This document shows, in pieces, positions 47,700-59,082 of a stretch of 64,000 bases of DNA. Both the position numbers and the translations under genes were made by a program. Source of the DNA: Streptomyces griseus subsp. griseus (lineage in GTDB: Bacteria > Actinomycetota > Actinomycetes > Streptomycetales > Streptomycetaceae); contig NZ_CP032543.1 of NCBI RefSeq assembly GCF_003610995.1, positions 2,728,001 through 2,792,000 of the forward strand, in the 5' to 3' direction. Position 1 is the stretch's first letter; every line of letters begins with the position of its first letter. A model generated the notes under the pieces. The model saw only the letters and a list, made by a program, of their open reading frames with translations. It was not told the DNA's origin and did no database searches.

Positions 47700-48698
47700 T
47701 CAAAGGTGCAGGTGACGCTGCGGCTGAGCGGGCAGCAGCCGGGGCACGGCCCGCACGTAGAGCACCATGCCGACGACCTCGACGAGGGTCTGCGTGACCA
47801 CCACGACGGCGGCGATCGCGTACGCGTCGGGGAGGGACAGCGCGAGCGGAAGCACCACCAGTGAGTTACGCGTCGCCCCACTGAAGACCACCGCCCGCCC
47901 CCCGGGCACGTCCAGCCGGAAGAGCCGGGCCACCGCCTTCCCCGCGAAGGCCATCACCACCAGGAACCCGGCGTAGAAGGGGACGACCGCGGCGACGTCG
48001 GTGAGGTTCCCGCCCAGCTTCGGCACCTGGGAGGCGACGACGGTCGACAGGGTCGCCGCCATCAGCGGGACCATCGTCGTGGTGGCCGCGTCCGACACCT
48101 TCCGCCCGCTCTCCCGCCGCCCCGCCCAGGCCTGGAGCCCCCACGCCAGCGCGAGCGGGATGACGATCAGGACGACGAACGCCTCCAGGAACGGCCCGGC
48201 CTCCACGATGTCGGCAAGCCCCGAGCCCAGGAACGCGTACAGGAAGACCGGCAGCAGCACCATCTGCGCGACCAGCAGGACCGGGGTCACGGCCAGCAGC
48301 CGGCGGGCCGAGCCCCCGGCGAGACCGCTGAAGACGATGACGTAGTCGACACAGGGGCAGAGCAGCACGAGCAGCACACCCAGGCGCAGCGCCCGGTCGT
48401 CCGGCAGGAACGTGAACAGCGCGGCGACCACGAGCGGCACGACGGCGAAGTTCACCACCAGCGCGGCGGAGAGGAACCGCCCGTCCCGCAACGAGCGCAG
48501 CAGCTCGGCCGCCGGGACCTGAAGGAAGGTCACGAACAGCAGCGCGCCCAGGACGGGGTTGATCAGCTGCTCCAGCCCAGGTCCGGCGGCGGGCGCCGCC
48601 AGGCCGAGGAGGGCGCCGAGGGCCATCGCGGCGAGATAGACGGCCACCTGGTGGTGCTCCATCACCTCGACGGCCCCGCGCGGTGCGTCGCCGGTCAT
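47700..48698 (-). CDS. ACR3/BASS-family transporter (arsenic-resistance type)
   Basis: A 332-residue protein with about 10 membrane helices. LVLLCPCVDYVIVFSGLAGG near residues 105-125 is the position of the conserved Cys in ACR3 arsenite efflux proteins (CPC here), and LALSLPDAYAIAAVVVVTQTL closes the BASS fold. ATG 48698 is used; an in-frame ATG 36 bases downstream is too close to its GAGG. No ars regulator or reductase is adjacent, so arsenite transport is only a family-level inference; an organic anion symporter is the alternative. Confidence 0.78.
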   Translation of the reverse strand: MTGDAPRGAVEVMEHHQVAVYLAAMALGALLGLAAPAAGPGLEQLINPVLGALLFVTFLQVPAAELLRSLRDGRFLSAALVVNFAVVPLVVAALFTFLPDDRALRLGVLLVLLCPCVDYVIVFSGLAGGSARRLLAVTPVLLVAQMVLLPVFLYAFLGSGLADIVEAGPFLEAFVVLIVIPLALAWGLQAWAGRRESGRKVSDAATTTMVPLMAATLSTVVASQVPKLGGNLTDVAAVVPFYAGFLVVMAFAGKAVARLFRLDVPGGRAVVFSGATRNSLVVLPLALSLPDAYAIAAVVVVTQTLVEVVGMVLYVRAVPRLLPAQPQRHLHL

Positions 48699-48774
48699 GT
48701 CGTACGCCCCCTGGGCTGTTGAGCGGCACCGCGGGCGAGACCGTCGAAGCCGTCGAGGCCGGTCGCCCTGAGCG

Positions 48775-49728
48775 TTACCGAGGGTCCTCTGCCGCACTCC
48801 AGGCGATGCCGTCCAGGATGTCGTGCTCGCTGACGACGACCTCGTGCGCGCCCGTCCGCTCCATCACGGCGAGCAGGACGAGGGCGCCCGCAGCGATCAC
48901 GTCGATGCGGCCCGGGTGCATCACGGGGATCGCGGCGCGCTCCTCGTGGGTGGCCTGGAGGAGGTGCTCGGTGATCGCGCGGACCTGGCCTCGGGAGACC
49001 CGGGAGTGGTGGATGGCCTCGGAGTCGTACTCCGTCAGCTCCAGCGCGATCCCCGCGATCGTGGTGACCGTGCCCGCCAGACCGACCAGCGTGGCCGCCT
49101 CGGTGAGCGGCACGGCCTGGGCCGCCACGTCCAGGGCGGCCTCGACGTCCGCACGGACCGCGGCGACCCGCTCGTGGGTGGGCGGGTCCACCACGGCGCC
49201 GTCCACGGTCAGATGACGCTCGGTCATCCGTACGCAGCCGATGTCCACGGAGCGGGCCGCCTCGACCTCGTCCGAGCCGAGCACGAACTCGGTGGAGCCG
49301 CCGCCGATGTCCACGACCAGGTACGGCTTCGCCAGCTGGTCGCCGCCGGTCAGCTCCTTGGTGGCGCCGTCGAAGGAGAGCTGCGCCTCCTGGTCGCCGG
49401 TGATCACCTCCGGCTCCACACCCAGGATGTCCCGGACGCCGGAGACGAACTCCTCGCTGTTCTCGGCGTCGCGGGAGGCGGAGGTGGCCACGAAGCGGAC
49501 CCGTTCGGCGCCCAGCTCCTCGATCACCCCGGCGTACTCGCGGCAGGCCGCGAAAGTGCGCTCCAGCGCCTCGGGGGCGAGCCGGCCCGTCTTGTCGACG
49601 TCCTGGCCGAGACGGACGATCGTCATCCGCCGGTCCAGCTCGGCGAAGGAGCCGGTGGCGGGGTCCGCGTCGGCGACGAGGAGCCGGATGGAGTTCGTGC
49701 CGCAGTCGACGGCGGCGACCCTGGTCAT
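48775..49728 (-). CDS. ppx: Ppx/GppA family exopolyphosphatase
   Basis: A 317-residue enzyme of the actin/Hsp70 ATPase fold. It begins with MTRVAAVDCGTNSIRLLVAD, has VATSASRDAENSEEF and the phosphate loop LVVDIGGGSTEFVLG, and ends with VVVSEHDILDGIAWSAA. It hydrolyses polyphosphate or pppGpp. The start overlaps the DUF501 stop as ATGA (49725-49728). Confidence 0.94.
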   Translation of the reverse strand: MTRVAAVDCGTNSIRLLVADADPATGSFAELDRRMTIVRLGQDVDKTGRLAPEALERTFAACREYAGVIEELGAERVRFVATSASRDAENSEEFVSGVRDILGVEPEVITGDQEAQLSFDGATKELTGGDQLAKPYLVVDIGGGSTEFVLGSDEVEAARSVDIGCVRMTERHLTVDGAVVDPPTHERVAAVRADVEAALDVAAQAVPLTEAATLVGLAGTVTTIAGIALELTEYDSEAIHHSRVSRGQVRAITEHLLQATHEERAAIPVMHPGRIDVIAAGALVLLAVMERTGAHEVVVSEHDILDGIAWSAAEDPR

Positions 49729-50339
49729 GCGCCCTGCCCTTCGGTGGAGCCGTCGGCCGGGCGGAAGGCGAAGTGGCCGCCGTCCCCCTCCTCCACCGTC
49801 CAGCCGTCGCCTTTGGCCGGCGGTGTGCACGGCGTGACGCACGCGCCCTTGGCCCACCACTCCGGCAGCATCGCGATGGCCTCGTCGCCCAGCGGGTTCA
49901 CCCCGGGCCCGGCGGCCAGCGAGTGGCCGACCAGGACGTGCAGGCACTTCACCCGGTCCGGCATGCCGCCGGCGCTCGGGAAGCCCTCCAGGACCTCGAT
50001 GGCGTCGCGGCGGGTGATGTAGTTCTCGTGCGCGGCCCGGTAGGCGGCGGCCAGCTCCGGGTCGGTCTCCAGACGGGCCGTCATCTCCTTCATGACCCCG
50101 TTCGCCTCCAGCGTGCCGATCGCCGAGGCCGCCCGGGGGCAGGTCAGGTAGTACGTCGTCGGGAACGGCGTGCCGTCCTCCAGACGGGGCTGGGTCTCCA
50201 CCACGTCCGGGTTGCCGCACGGGCAGCGGTGCGCGATGGCGCGCAGGCCGCGCGGCGGGCGGCCGAGCTGCTGCTCGAACGCGGCGATGTCCGCGTCGGT
50301 GGGCTTGGTGGACTCGGTCTGCGGAGGGGGCGTTTCCAT
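49725..50339 (-). CDS. DUF501 family protein
   Basis: A 204-residue protein with the DUF501 pattern: PPRGLRAIAHRCPCGNPDVV, PFPTTYYLTCPRAASAIGTL, LEANGVMKEM and GMPDRVKCLHVLVGHSLAAG. The Cys and His residues suggest metal binding. The family usually sits between ftsB-like and ppx genes in actinobacteria, as here, but its role is unknown. It is coupled to ppx by a 4-base overlap. Confidence 0.9.
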   Translation of the reverse strand: METPPPQTESTKPTDADIAAFEQQLGRPPRGLRAIAHRCPCGNPDVVETQPRLEDGTPFPTTYYLTCPRAASAIGTLEANGVMKEMTARLETDPELAAAYRAAHENYITRRDAIEVLEGFPSAGGMPDRVKCLHVLVGHSLAAGPGVNPLGDEAIAMLPEWWAKGACVTPCTPPAKGDGWTVEEGDGGHFAFRPADGSTEGQGA

Positions 50340-50421
50340 GCCTGCCTTGGTTCTGCTCGGAAGCTCGTCGGAGGGAAGAAGGGAAGGGTCGTGGGAGGGG
50401 AGGATCGTGGGCGAGGGGGCG

Positions 50422-50892
50422 TCAGTCGCGGTCGGCGCCGTCCACGCCGTCCCAGACGTTGGAGTGCCAGGGGCGGTGGCTCGCGCCCTGATCCCCTCGG
50501 CGGTCCTGCGCCGCTTCGGGGTCGGCCACGGTGTAGCCGGTCTCCCCGGGGAGTACGTAGTGGAGGTGCTGGCGGGCCAGACGCATGATGTACGCGTCGT
50601 CCTGGAGCCGCGCCTTCTCGTCCCGCAGCTCCTCGGTGCGCTGCTCCGCCTGGCGCGAGAGCCGCTCCTGCTCGGCGATCTCGTCGCGCTGGGAGACGTA
50701 CTGACGCATCGGGTAGGCCAGCGCGACCACCAGGGAGCAGACCACCAGCGCCAGGAACGCGGCCCGGCCGGTGAGCCGGGAGCGGCGCGCCTGACGGCGG
50801 TTCTGGGATCGGTACACGCGGGCCGCGGTCTGCTCGCCGAGCAGCCGCAGCCTGGTCGCGGTGGAGAACCTGTCCCGGTCCTTCCCGGCCAT
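50422..50892 (-). CDS. FtsB/DivIC-like septum formation initiator
   Basis: A 156-residue bitopic protein. A basic N-terminal cytoplasmic region (residues 1-42) is followed by one membrane helix (AAFLALVVCSLVVALAYPM, about 43-61), then a coiled coil (QRDEIAEQERLSRQAEQRTE) and LARQHLHYVLPGETGYTV, the DivIC motif. It is expected to join the FtsQ/FtsL divisome complex. ATG 50892 is preceded by GGAGG at eight bases. Confidence 0.9.
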   Translation of the reverse strand: MAGKDRDRFSTATRLRLLGEQTAARVYRSQNRRQARRSRLTGRAAFLALVVCSLVVALAYPMRQYVSQRDEIAEQERLSRQAEQRTEELRDEKARLQDDAYIMRLARQHLHYVLPGETGYTVADPEAAQDRRGDQGASHRPWHSNVWDGVDGADRD

Positions 50893-50918
50893 GTCTCCCG
50901 CCTCCCCGTTACGCACGT

Positions 50919-50957
50919 CCGTCCCCGCACACGGTACGGGACCGGGTGCGGGGACGG
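50919..50957 (-). terminator. 12-bp stem terminator after enolase
   Basis: CCGTCCCCGCAC (50919-50930) pairs with GTGCGGGGACGG (50946-50957), 29 bases after the enolase stop and upstream of the FtsB-like gene. Confidence 0.8.
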
Positions 50958-50985
50958 GCGGAGGCTACCGTCCTACGACTGCGGG

Positions 50986-53823
<2,838 letters not shown>

Positions 53824-54821
53824 TCAGTTGGCGGCAGGCACCTCGGCGCCCTGCTCGGCACCCGCCTGACCGGCCTGGTCCAGCCCCAGATCCAGGCTCT
53901 GCCCGGGCAGGATCAGGTCCGGGTCGGAGCCCAGGAGATCCTTGTTGGCCTCGTACAGACCGGTCCAGCCCTGGGGAAGTTTCTGTGCGTCAGCAATCGC
54001 CCAGAGGTTGTCCCCGGGCTGCACGGTGTAGCCGCCGTCGGCGACCGCGCCGCCGTCCCGTGCGTCACCCTCGCCCCGCGAGGCGTGCCGGCCGGACTCG
54101 CGGGGGCCGTCCCCTGGTCCACCGCGCCGGTCTCCTCGGGGGCCGGGGCGCCCCGGTGCTTGCCGCCGGTGCGGTCGGCGCCCTGGGAGGGCTGCGAGGC
54201 GTCGGGGGACTCGACGTTTCCGGTCCCGCCGGTCTTGCCGGTCTCCCCGGCCTTCCCGGTGGAGGGCTTCGCGGAAGGCTTCGCCGAGGGGTCGAGGGCG
54301 TCGCCGCCCCCCTTCTCGCCCTTGCCCGCCTTGTCGGAAGTGCCGCTCTCGCCCTTTTCATCCGCTTCGTCCGCCGGGGCGGTCGTCGGGTCCTCGGTGG
54401 GGTCGGCGGAGGGCGTGGTACCGGGGTCGACACCGGGGAGGCTGCCGTCCACCGCCAGGCCGGAGATCACCGCGCAGCTCGGCCAGGCCTGCGGGCCCTT
54501 GTCGTCCAGGACCTTCTCGGCGACGGATATCTGCTGGGCACGGCTGGCGAGGTCGGCCCGCTCGGCGAAGGCGGTACCGCCGTACGCCGACCATGTCTCC
54601 TGCGAGAACTGGAGCCCGCCGTAGTAGCCGTTGCCGAGGTCGGCACTCCACATGCCGCCGCTCTCGCACTCCGCGACCCGGTCCCAGGTGGTGGCGTCGG
54701 CCGCGTGTGCGCCTGCCGCGCCGAGGAGCGGGATGGCGATGGCCGAGCCGGTCACGCCCGCGGCGACGACGATGGCGGGTGCCTGACGAGGGCGGCGGTG
54801 TCTGCCGTTCGCGGAGCCCAT
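53824..54821 (-). CDS. rpfC: RpfC-like resuscitation-promoting factor, apparent 1-base frameshift
   Basis: Start ATG 54821 (MGSANGRHRRPRQ). The signal peptide ends GAHA. The Rpf domain has TWDRVAECESGGMWSADLGN with the catalytic Glu and [16 protein letters not shown] long Gly/Lys/Pro/Asp linker follows. The C-terminal LysM domain (VQPGDNLWAIADAQKLPQGW, LILPGQSLDLGL) is in the -1 frame: the first frame runs on to 53913 with an unnatural tail. Adding one C to the run at about 54109-54113 joins the linker through RESGRHASRGEGDARDGG to LysM. Either a sequencing error or a gene encoding a LysM-less protein. Confidence 0.8.
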
Positions 54822-54985
54822 GGGGTTTGCCTTCCGTGCGACTGACAAGCAGGAACTGAGGAGCATGAAGCTGTTGCACAAGTGACGGACGGGCCAACGG
54901 TGAACGGTGGCCGACGTGTCGAACCGTGAACCTAGCGGGACTCGAACGCATGTCACAAGTCGATGCAGCGCAGATCACGTGAAAG

Positions 54986-56326
54986 TCACAGAGGTGACAG
55001 CGTGTCACTTTCCTGGAGGCGTCGCCCCGGCTCGAATTGCACCGGCAGCGTGCGCAGTCCGCGCATGATGAGCCCGCCGCGCCAGCGCAGATCGGCAGGT
55101 TCCGCGGCAAGTCGTAGGCCAGGAAGGCGTTTCAGCAGCGTCGCCACCGCGGCCTGGCCTTCCAGCCGGGCCAGCGGTGCTCCCAGGCAGTAGTGGATGC
55201 CGTGTCCGTAACCCAGGTGCTGATTGTCACTCCGTGAGAGGTCGAGTGCGTCCGGATCCGTGAACCGGTCCGGGTCCCGGTCCGCCGCCGCCAGCACCAC
55301 CAGCACCGGATCCCCGGCCGCGATCTCCTGCCCGCCGAGGGTCAGCGCCTCGGTGGCGTACCGCCAGGTCGCGAGCTCCACCGGCCCGTCGAACCGGAGC
55401 AGTTCCTCGATCCCGGTGGCCAGCAGCGCGCTCTCCCCCGCCGCCAGGGACTCTTCGAGCCGGGCACGCTGTCCGGGGTGGCGCAGCAGGGCGTACGTAC
55501 CGTTCCCGATCAGATTCACCGTCGTCTCGAACCCGGCGAAGAGCAGGATGAACGCCATCGCCGCGGCCTCGTTCTCGGTGAGGTGCTCGCCGTGGTCACT
55601 GGCCCGGATCAGCCCGGAGATCAGGTCGTCACCGGGGTTCTCCCGCTTCCGGTGGATGAGTTCGGCGAGGTAGCCGCGCATCTTCTTCACCGACCGGGCC
55701 ACCCCGCCGCGCGGCCCGCCGCCGTGGCGGATCATCATGCCCGCCCAGTCCCGGAAGTCGTCCTGGTCCTCGCGCGGGACGCCGAGCAGGTCGCAGATGG
55801 CGTAGATGGGGAGCGGGAAGGCGAAGTCGTGGATGAGGTCGGCCTCCCCCTTCTCGACGAAGTCGTCGATCAGCCGATCGGTCAGCTCCTGCACGCGGGG
55901 CGCGAACTCCGCGACCCGGCGCGGGGTGAACGCCTTGGAGACGAGCCGGCGCAGCCGGGTGTGGTCCGGCGGGTCGATGTTGAGCAGATGCGTCATCAGC
56001 TCCGCCTTGCGCTCCCCCGGAATCCCCGTCTTCCCCTTGGCCGCCGCGGACCCGGCGTGGTGCGCCGGATTCTTGGAGAGCCGCGCGTCGGCGAGCGCCT
56101 GCTTGGCGTCCCCGTACCGCGTCACGAGCCACGCCTCGACCCCGCTGGGCAGCGCGGTCCGGTGCACGGGACTGTGCTCGCGGAGCCAGGCGTAGGCGGG
56201 GTAGGGGTCGGTGGCGAACTCCCAGGTGAAGAGCTCGGGGGCGTCTTCGGGAGCCGCTTCGGGGATGGCTGGGGCGTCTTCGGGGGGCGCGGGGGTGTGG
56301 TGGGGGCAGGCGGGGGTGTCGGTCAC
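54986..56326 (-). CDS. cytochrome P450
   Basis: A 446-residue soluble P450 with Ala/Pro-rich N-terminus. I-helix FILLFAGFETTVNLIGNG (AGxET), K-helix ExxR in GIEELLRFDG, and heme loop LGYGHGIHYCLGAPLARLE with the Cys ligand; the usual Phe of FGxGxHxC is Tyr. Start GTG 56326 overlaps the upstream stop as GTGA. No ferredoxin gene or biosynthetic cluster is adjacent; the substrate is unknown. Confidence 0.93.
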   Translation of the reverse strand: MTDTPACPHHTPAPPEDAPAIPEAAPEDAPELFTWEFATDPYPAYAWLREHSPVHRTALPSGVEAWLVTRYGDAKQALADARLSKNPAHHAGSAAAKGKTGIPGERKAELMTHLLNIDPPDHTRLRRLVSKAFTPRRVAEFAPRVQELTDRLIDDFVEKGEADLIHDFAFPLPIYAICDLLGVPREDQDDFRDWAGMMIRHGGGPRGGVARSVKKMRGYLAELIHRKRENPGDDLISGLIRASDHGEHLTENEAAAMAFILLFAGFETTVNLIGNGTYALLRHPGQRARLEESLAAGESALLATGIEELLRFDGPVELATWRYATEALTLGGQEIAAGDPVLVVLAAADRDPDRFTDPDALDLSRSDNQHLGYGHGIHYCLGAPLARLEGQAAVATLLKRLPGLRLAAEPADLRWRGGLIMRGLRTLPVQFEPGRRLQESDTLSPL

Positions 56327-57036
56327 TCCTTGACGGTATCGGGCGGGGTGGCGGTGACCGCACGGAGTGCGGTGAGGGCTTCCGCCGCGGCGGGGTGGCC
56401 GGCCCCGGCGGCCTCCAGGTACGGGACGGCTTCCGCTTCCGCGTCGAGGAGGACCAGCGGCTCTCCCAGCGACGCCGTCGCCCCGATGTGCCCCGCGTCC
56501 GCCCCCTTGCGGTACCAGAACGCGGCGGTCTCGATGTCGCCGAGGGTGGCGTTGATGCGGCCGAGCACCACCGCTGTCCCGGGATCGCCGTCGGCCAGGG
56601 GCACCAGCGTCAGATGGGCGTTCCGCCGCACCGTCCACCGCGCGGCCTCCTCCGGTGCCGCGTGGAGTGCCAGCGTCCACATGCCGAGCGGGACGGGCGG
56701 GCTCTCCGGCCGGTCCCCCACATCGGCGACGGGCGATCCGAGCACGGCCCAGCTGTCCTGCCTCCCCACGGGAGTCAGCAGCCCGGTCACCCCGTGGCGG
56801 ATGTGGGGGGACCAGCCGAGACCGTCGTCGAAGGGCTCGGCTCGGGCCGCCACCAGCTCCCGCCGATACAGCGGCTGCGCCGTGCGGAGCGCTTCTCGCG
56901 GGACCTCGCCCGGCCCGCTCCGGGCGAAGTCGATCGCCACGCGCACCAGCAGATGGCCGCGCGGGTGGGCGGTGGGCCGACGCGCCCGCCGCCACTCCTC
57001 CAGGAGTTCGGGACCGACGGCAAGGTACTCCGGCAC
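56323..57036 (-). CDS. Sel1-like repeat protein
   Basis: A 237-residue soluble protein. The C-terminal 80 residues hold two Sel1/TPR-like helical repeats (TAAFWYRKGADAGHIGATAS, AVPYLEAAGAGHPAAAEALT). The N-terminal part is rich in Arg/Pro and unrecognised. The listed GTG start has no ribosome site, and the frame is open further upstream, so the true N-terminus is uncertain. It overlaps the P450 start by four bases, so the two are likely co-expressed. Confidence 0.6.
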   Translation of the reverse strand: MPEYLAVGPELLEEWRRARRPTAHPRGHLLVRVAIDFARSGPGEVPREALRTAQPLYRRELVAARAEPFDDGLGWSPHIRHGVTGLLTPVGRQDSWAVLGSPVADVGDRPESPPVPLGMWTLALHAAPEEAARWTVRRNAHLTLVPLADGDPGTAVVLGRINATLGDIETAAFWYRKGADAGHIGATASLGEPLVLLDAEAEAVPYLEAAGAGHPAAAEALTALRAVTATPPDTVKE

Positions 57037-57161
57037 GGTGTGTGCACCGCGTCCCAGTACCGCGCCCCGCAGGCGGGCATCGTCGTCCGACGCTTCCCGT
57101 TCCCCGCCCCCGCCCGCCCCCGCCCGCCCCCGCCCCTCGTGCGACCTCTCAGGTCACCGTA

Positions 57162-58157
57162 CTAACCCGCCCCGCCCTCGGCCGCCACGATCGCGTCCCG
57201 GTACGCCCGGGCCGCCGCGCGCAGGGCGGCCTCCGGGTCGGTGCCGTCCGCCTCGGCGGCCACGGCCAGGGCGAGGAGCTCGTAGCCGATGGTGTCGCCG
57301 GTGGGGAGGGGGACGTCGAGTCCGGCCGTGCGGGCGCGGCTGCCCAGCTTGGCGGCGAGGGCCAGGCCGGGCTGGCCGAGGGGGACGCCCTCGGTGACCG
57401 AGGTGCGCTGCTTCTCGATCGCCTTCGTGCGCAGCCAGTGCGCGTGGACGTCCTCCGGGGTCTCGGCGCGCTCGTCGCCGAAGACGTGCGGGTGGCGGTG
57501 GATCAGCTTCTCGACGAGGCCGCCCGCGACGTCGTCGATGGCGAACGGTTCCTCGGGGTCCTCCTCCGCGATCCGCGCGTGGAAGACGACCTGGAGGAGT
57601 ACGTCGCCCAGCTCCTCGCGCAGCTCGGTCCGGTCGCCGTCCTCGATCGCCTCGACCAGTTCGTACGCCTCCTCGATGGCGTATTTCGCGAGGCCCTTGT
57701 GCGTCTTCTGCGAGGTCCACGGGCACGCGCGGCGGATCCGGTCCATGACCTGGACGAGGTCCAGGAGGCGGGCGCCGGGCAGGTCGTACGAGCCGGGGAG
57801 CAGCTCCAGGTCCGGCATGGCGACCCGGCCCGAGCCGCCGAGCCGGGCCAGGCCGTCGGTCAGGCGGCTGTCGCCCTCGCCGCCGACCAGGACCACGACC
57901 GTGCGGCCGTCCGCGCAGGCGGCGACCAGCTCGTCGGCGGAGGGCTCGGCGTGCTCCACGCGGACGCCCGCCTCGCGGAGGTAGGGCAGTTGCGGGTGGT
58001 CCGGGTCGGCGCACAGGACCTGGCCGGCGGCGTGCAGCGTCTGCCAGGCCGGCCAGGAGAGCAGGCCGGGCGCGACCCGGTGGCTGGCGGTGAGCAGGAC
58101 GATGCGGCCGGGGTCACCGGGGCCGGCGGTGGGCGTGCCGGGGGCTTCAGCGTTCAC
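57162..58157 (-). CDS. mazG: nucleoside triphosphate pyrophosphohydrolase MazG
   Basis: A 331-residue protein. The N-terminal 110 residues resemble a tetrapyrrole-methylase-like domain (VLLTASHRVAPGLLSWPAWQ), as in YabN-type fusions but without a clear SAM site. The MazG domain follows: TSQKTHKGLAKYAIEEAYEL with the EExxE motif, EELGDVLLQVVFHARIAEED, and a second half. It removes non-canonical or excess NTPs. It usually lies near mfd and the SurA-like gene, as here. Confidence 0.9.
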   Translation of the reverse strand: MNAEAPGTPTAGPGDPGRIVLLTASHRVAPGLLSWPAWQTLHAAGQVLCADPDHPQLPYLREAGVRVEHAEPSADELVAACADGRTVVVLVGGEGDSRLTDGLARLGGSGRVAMPDLELLPGSYDLPGARLLDLVQVMDRIRRACPWTSQKTHKGLAKYAIEEAYELVEAIEDGDRTELREELGDVLLQVVFHARIAEEDPEEPFAIDDVAGGLVEKLIHRHPHVFGDERAETPEDVHAHWLRTKAIEKQRTSVTEGVPLGQPGLALAAKLGSRARTAGLDVPLPTGDTIGYELLALAVAAEADGTDPEAALRAAARAYRDAIVAAEGGAG

Positions 58158-58284
58158 CCCGCGAACCTACCCGCCGCGCTTCCGGGTCAGACGCCCGGCC
58201 GATGCCCGCCGGGCGCCCGGGCTCAGGCGCCCGGCCGATACCCGAGCGGCGCCCGCGCTCGGACGCCCCGCCCAAGGACCCGGC

Positions 58285-58941
58285 TCAGGCGCCCGCCTCG
58301 GGCTGCTGCGGGGCGAACTCCGTGACCTGGGTGATCCACGGCGCCTTGTAGGTGCCGAGCTGCATCTTCTGGTCGTCCCAGGCGCCGAAGCGCGGGTTCA
58401 CGTCGATCTTCAGCTGCTTCGACGCCTTGGTCAGCGCCTCGCCGACGACCTGCTGCCCGGCGGGGGTGCCGAGGTCCGCGCCGAGCGCCTTGGCGAGCTT
58501 CGGGAGCAGCACCTCCTGGCGCATGTCGCCGTCGATCTGGTCCGGGGCGACCCAGCGCTGCTGGAGCATCATCGCCCGCAGCTGCTCCTCGCCGCCGTAC
58601 TGCGCGCGGCCGGCGGTCCGGGCCTCCTGGATCTCCTTGCGGGTGACGGTGACCCCGGCGTCCTCGGCGGCCTTGTCCAGGATCCGGCCGAAGATCAGCC
58701 CGTGCAGCTTGGCGCGGTTGAGCTGGCCCGACTTGTTGACCAGCTGGGCCGCCTCGGGCGAGCTCTCCTGGGCGGCGCGGACGTCGGCGGCCTGGGCCTG
58801 GACCGCCGAGACCTCGATCCGTTCGCCGCCGACGACGGCCGCGGCACCGGGGTGGGCCTCGTTGCCGCAGGCGGCCAGGAGTGGGGCCGCGAGCAGGGTT
58901 GCGGCGGAGACGGCGAGCGCGGTGCGACGACGGCGGTGCAA
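58285..58941 (-). CDS. SurA N-terminal domain lipoprotein
   Basis: A 218-residue exported protein with lipobox LLAAPLLAAC (Cys about residue 24-25). The SurA/PrsA-like helical domain has LHGLIFGRILDKAAEDAGVT and VTRKEIQEARTAGRAQYGGE; no rotamase domain is present. It may be an envelope chaperone. TTG 58941 is the start, with GGGAGG five bases upstream, and it puts basic residues before the signal. A palindrome TTGTGCATCGGTGCACAA lies in the leader. Confidence 0.82.
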   Translation of the reverse strand: MHRRRRTALAVSAATLLAAPLLAACGNEAHPGAAAVVGGERIEVSAVQAQAADVRAAQESSPEAAQLVNKSGQLNRAKLHGLIFGRILDKAAEDAGVTVTRKEIQEARTAGRAQYGGEEQLRAMMLQQRWVAPDQIDGDMRQEVLLPKLAKALGADLGTPAGQQVVGEALTKASKQLKIDVNPRFGAWDDQKMQLGTYKAPWITQVTEFAPQQPEAGA

Positions 58942-58961
58942 AGGAGCCTCCCGTGGAGAGT

Positions 58962-58979
58962 TTGTGCATCGGTGCACAA
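58962..58979 (-). promoter_or_regulatory. 18-bp palindrome upstream of SurA-like gene
   Basis: TTGTGCATCGGTGCACAA has perfect 7-base arms and a 4-base centre, 20-38 bases upstream of the TTG start. It may be an operator or an RNA hairpin. Confidence 0.55.
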
Positions 58980-59082
58980 GCCTTGCGGTGACCGATGTTA
59001 GGCAGTGGTGGTGATCGGTGCCACTGATTCGACCAACGATTCCGTAGGAGTTGGGGATGTGGGGGGCGGTCCGCCCCGGCAA

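Noticed and set aside
47463..47864. 133-residue plus-strand frame upstream of ndh
   Set aside because: It overlaps the end of the ACR3-like gene and the Rex-type operator, and lacks a ribosome site and normal composition.
47700..48698. Reading the ACR3/BASS protein as part of an ars operon
   Set aside because: No arsR, arsC or arsenic-related gene is adjacent, so only the transporter family is claimed.
57105..57145. CCCGCC-rich repeats that looked like a CRISPR-like or minisatellite array
   Set aside because: Units are only six to eight bases, irregular and without spacers; simple GC-rich low complexity.
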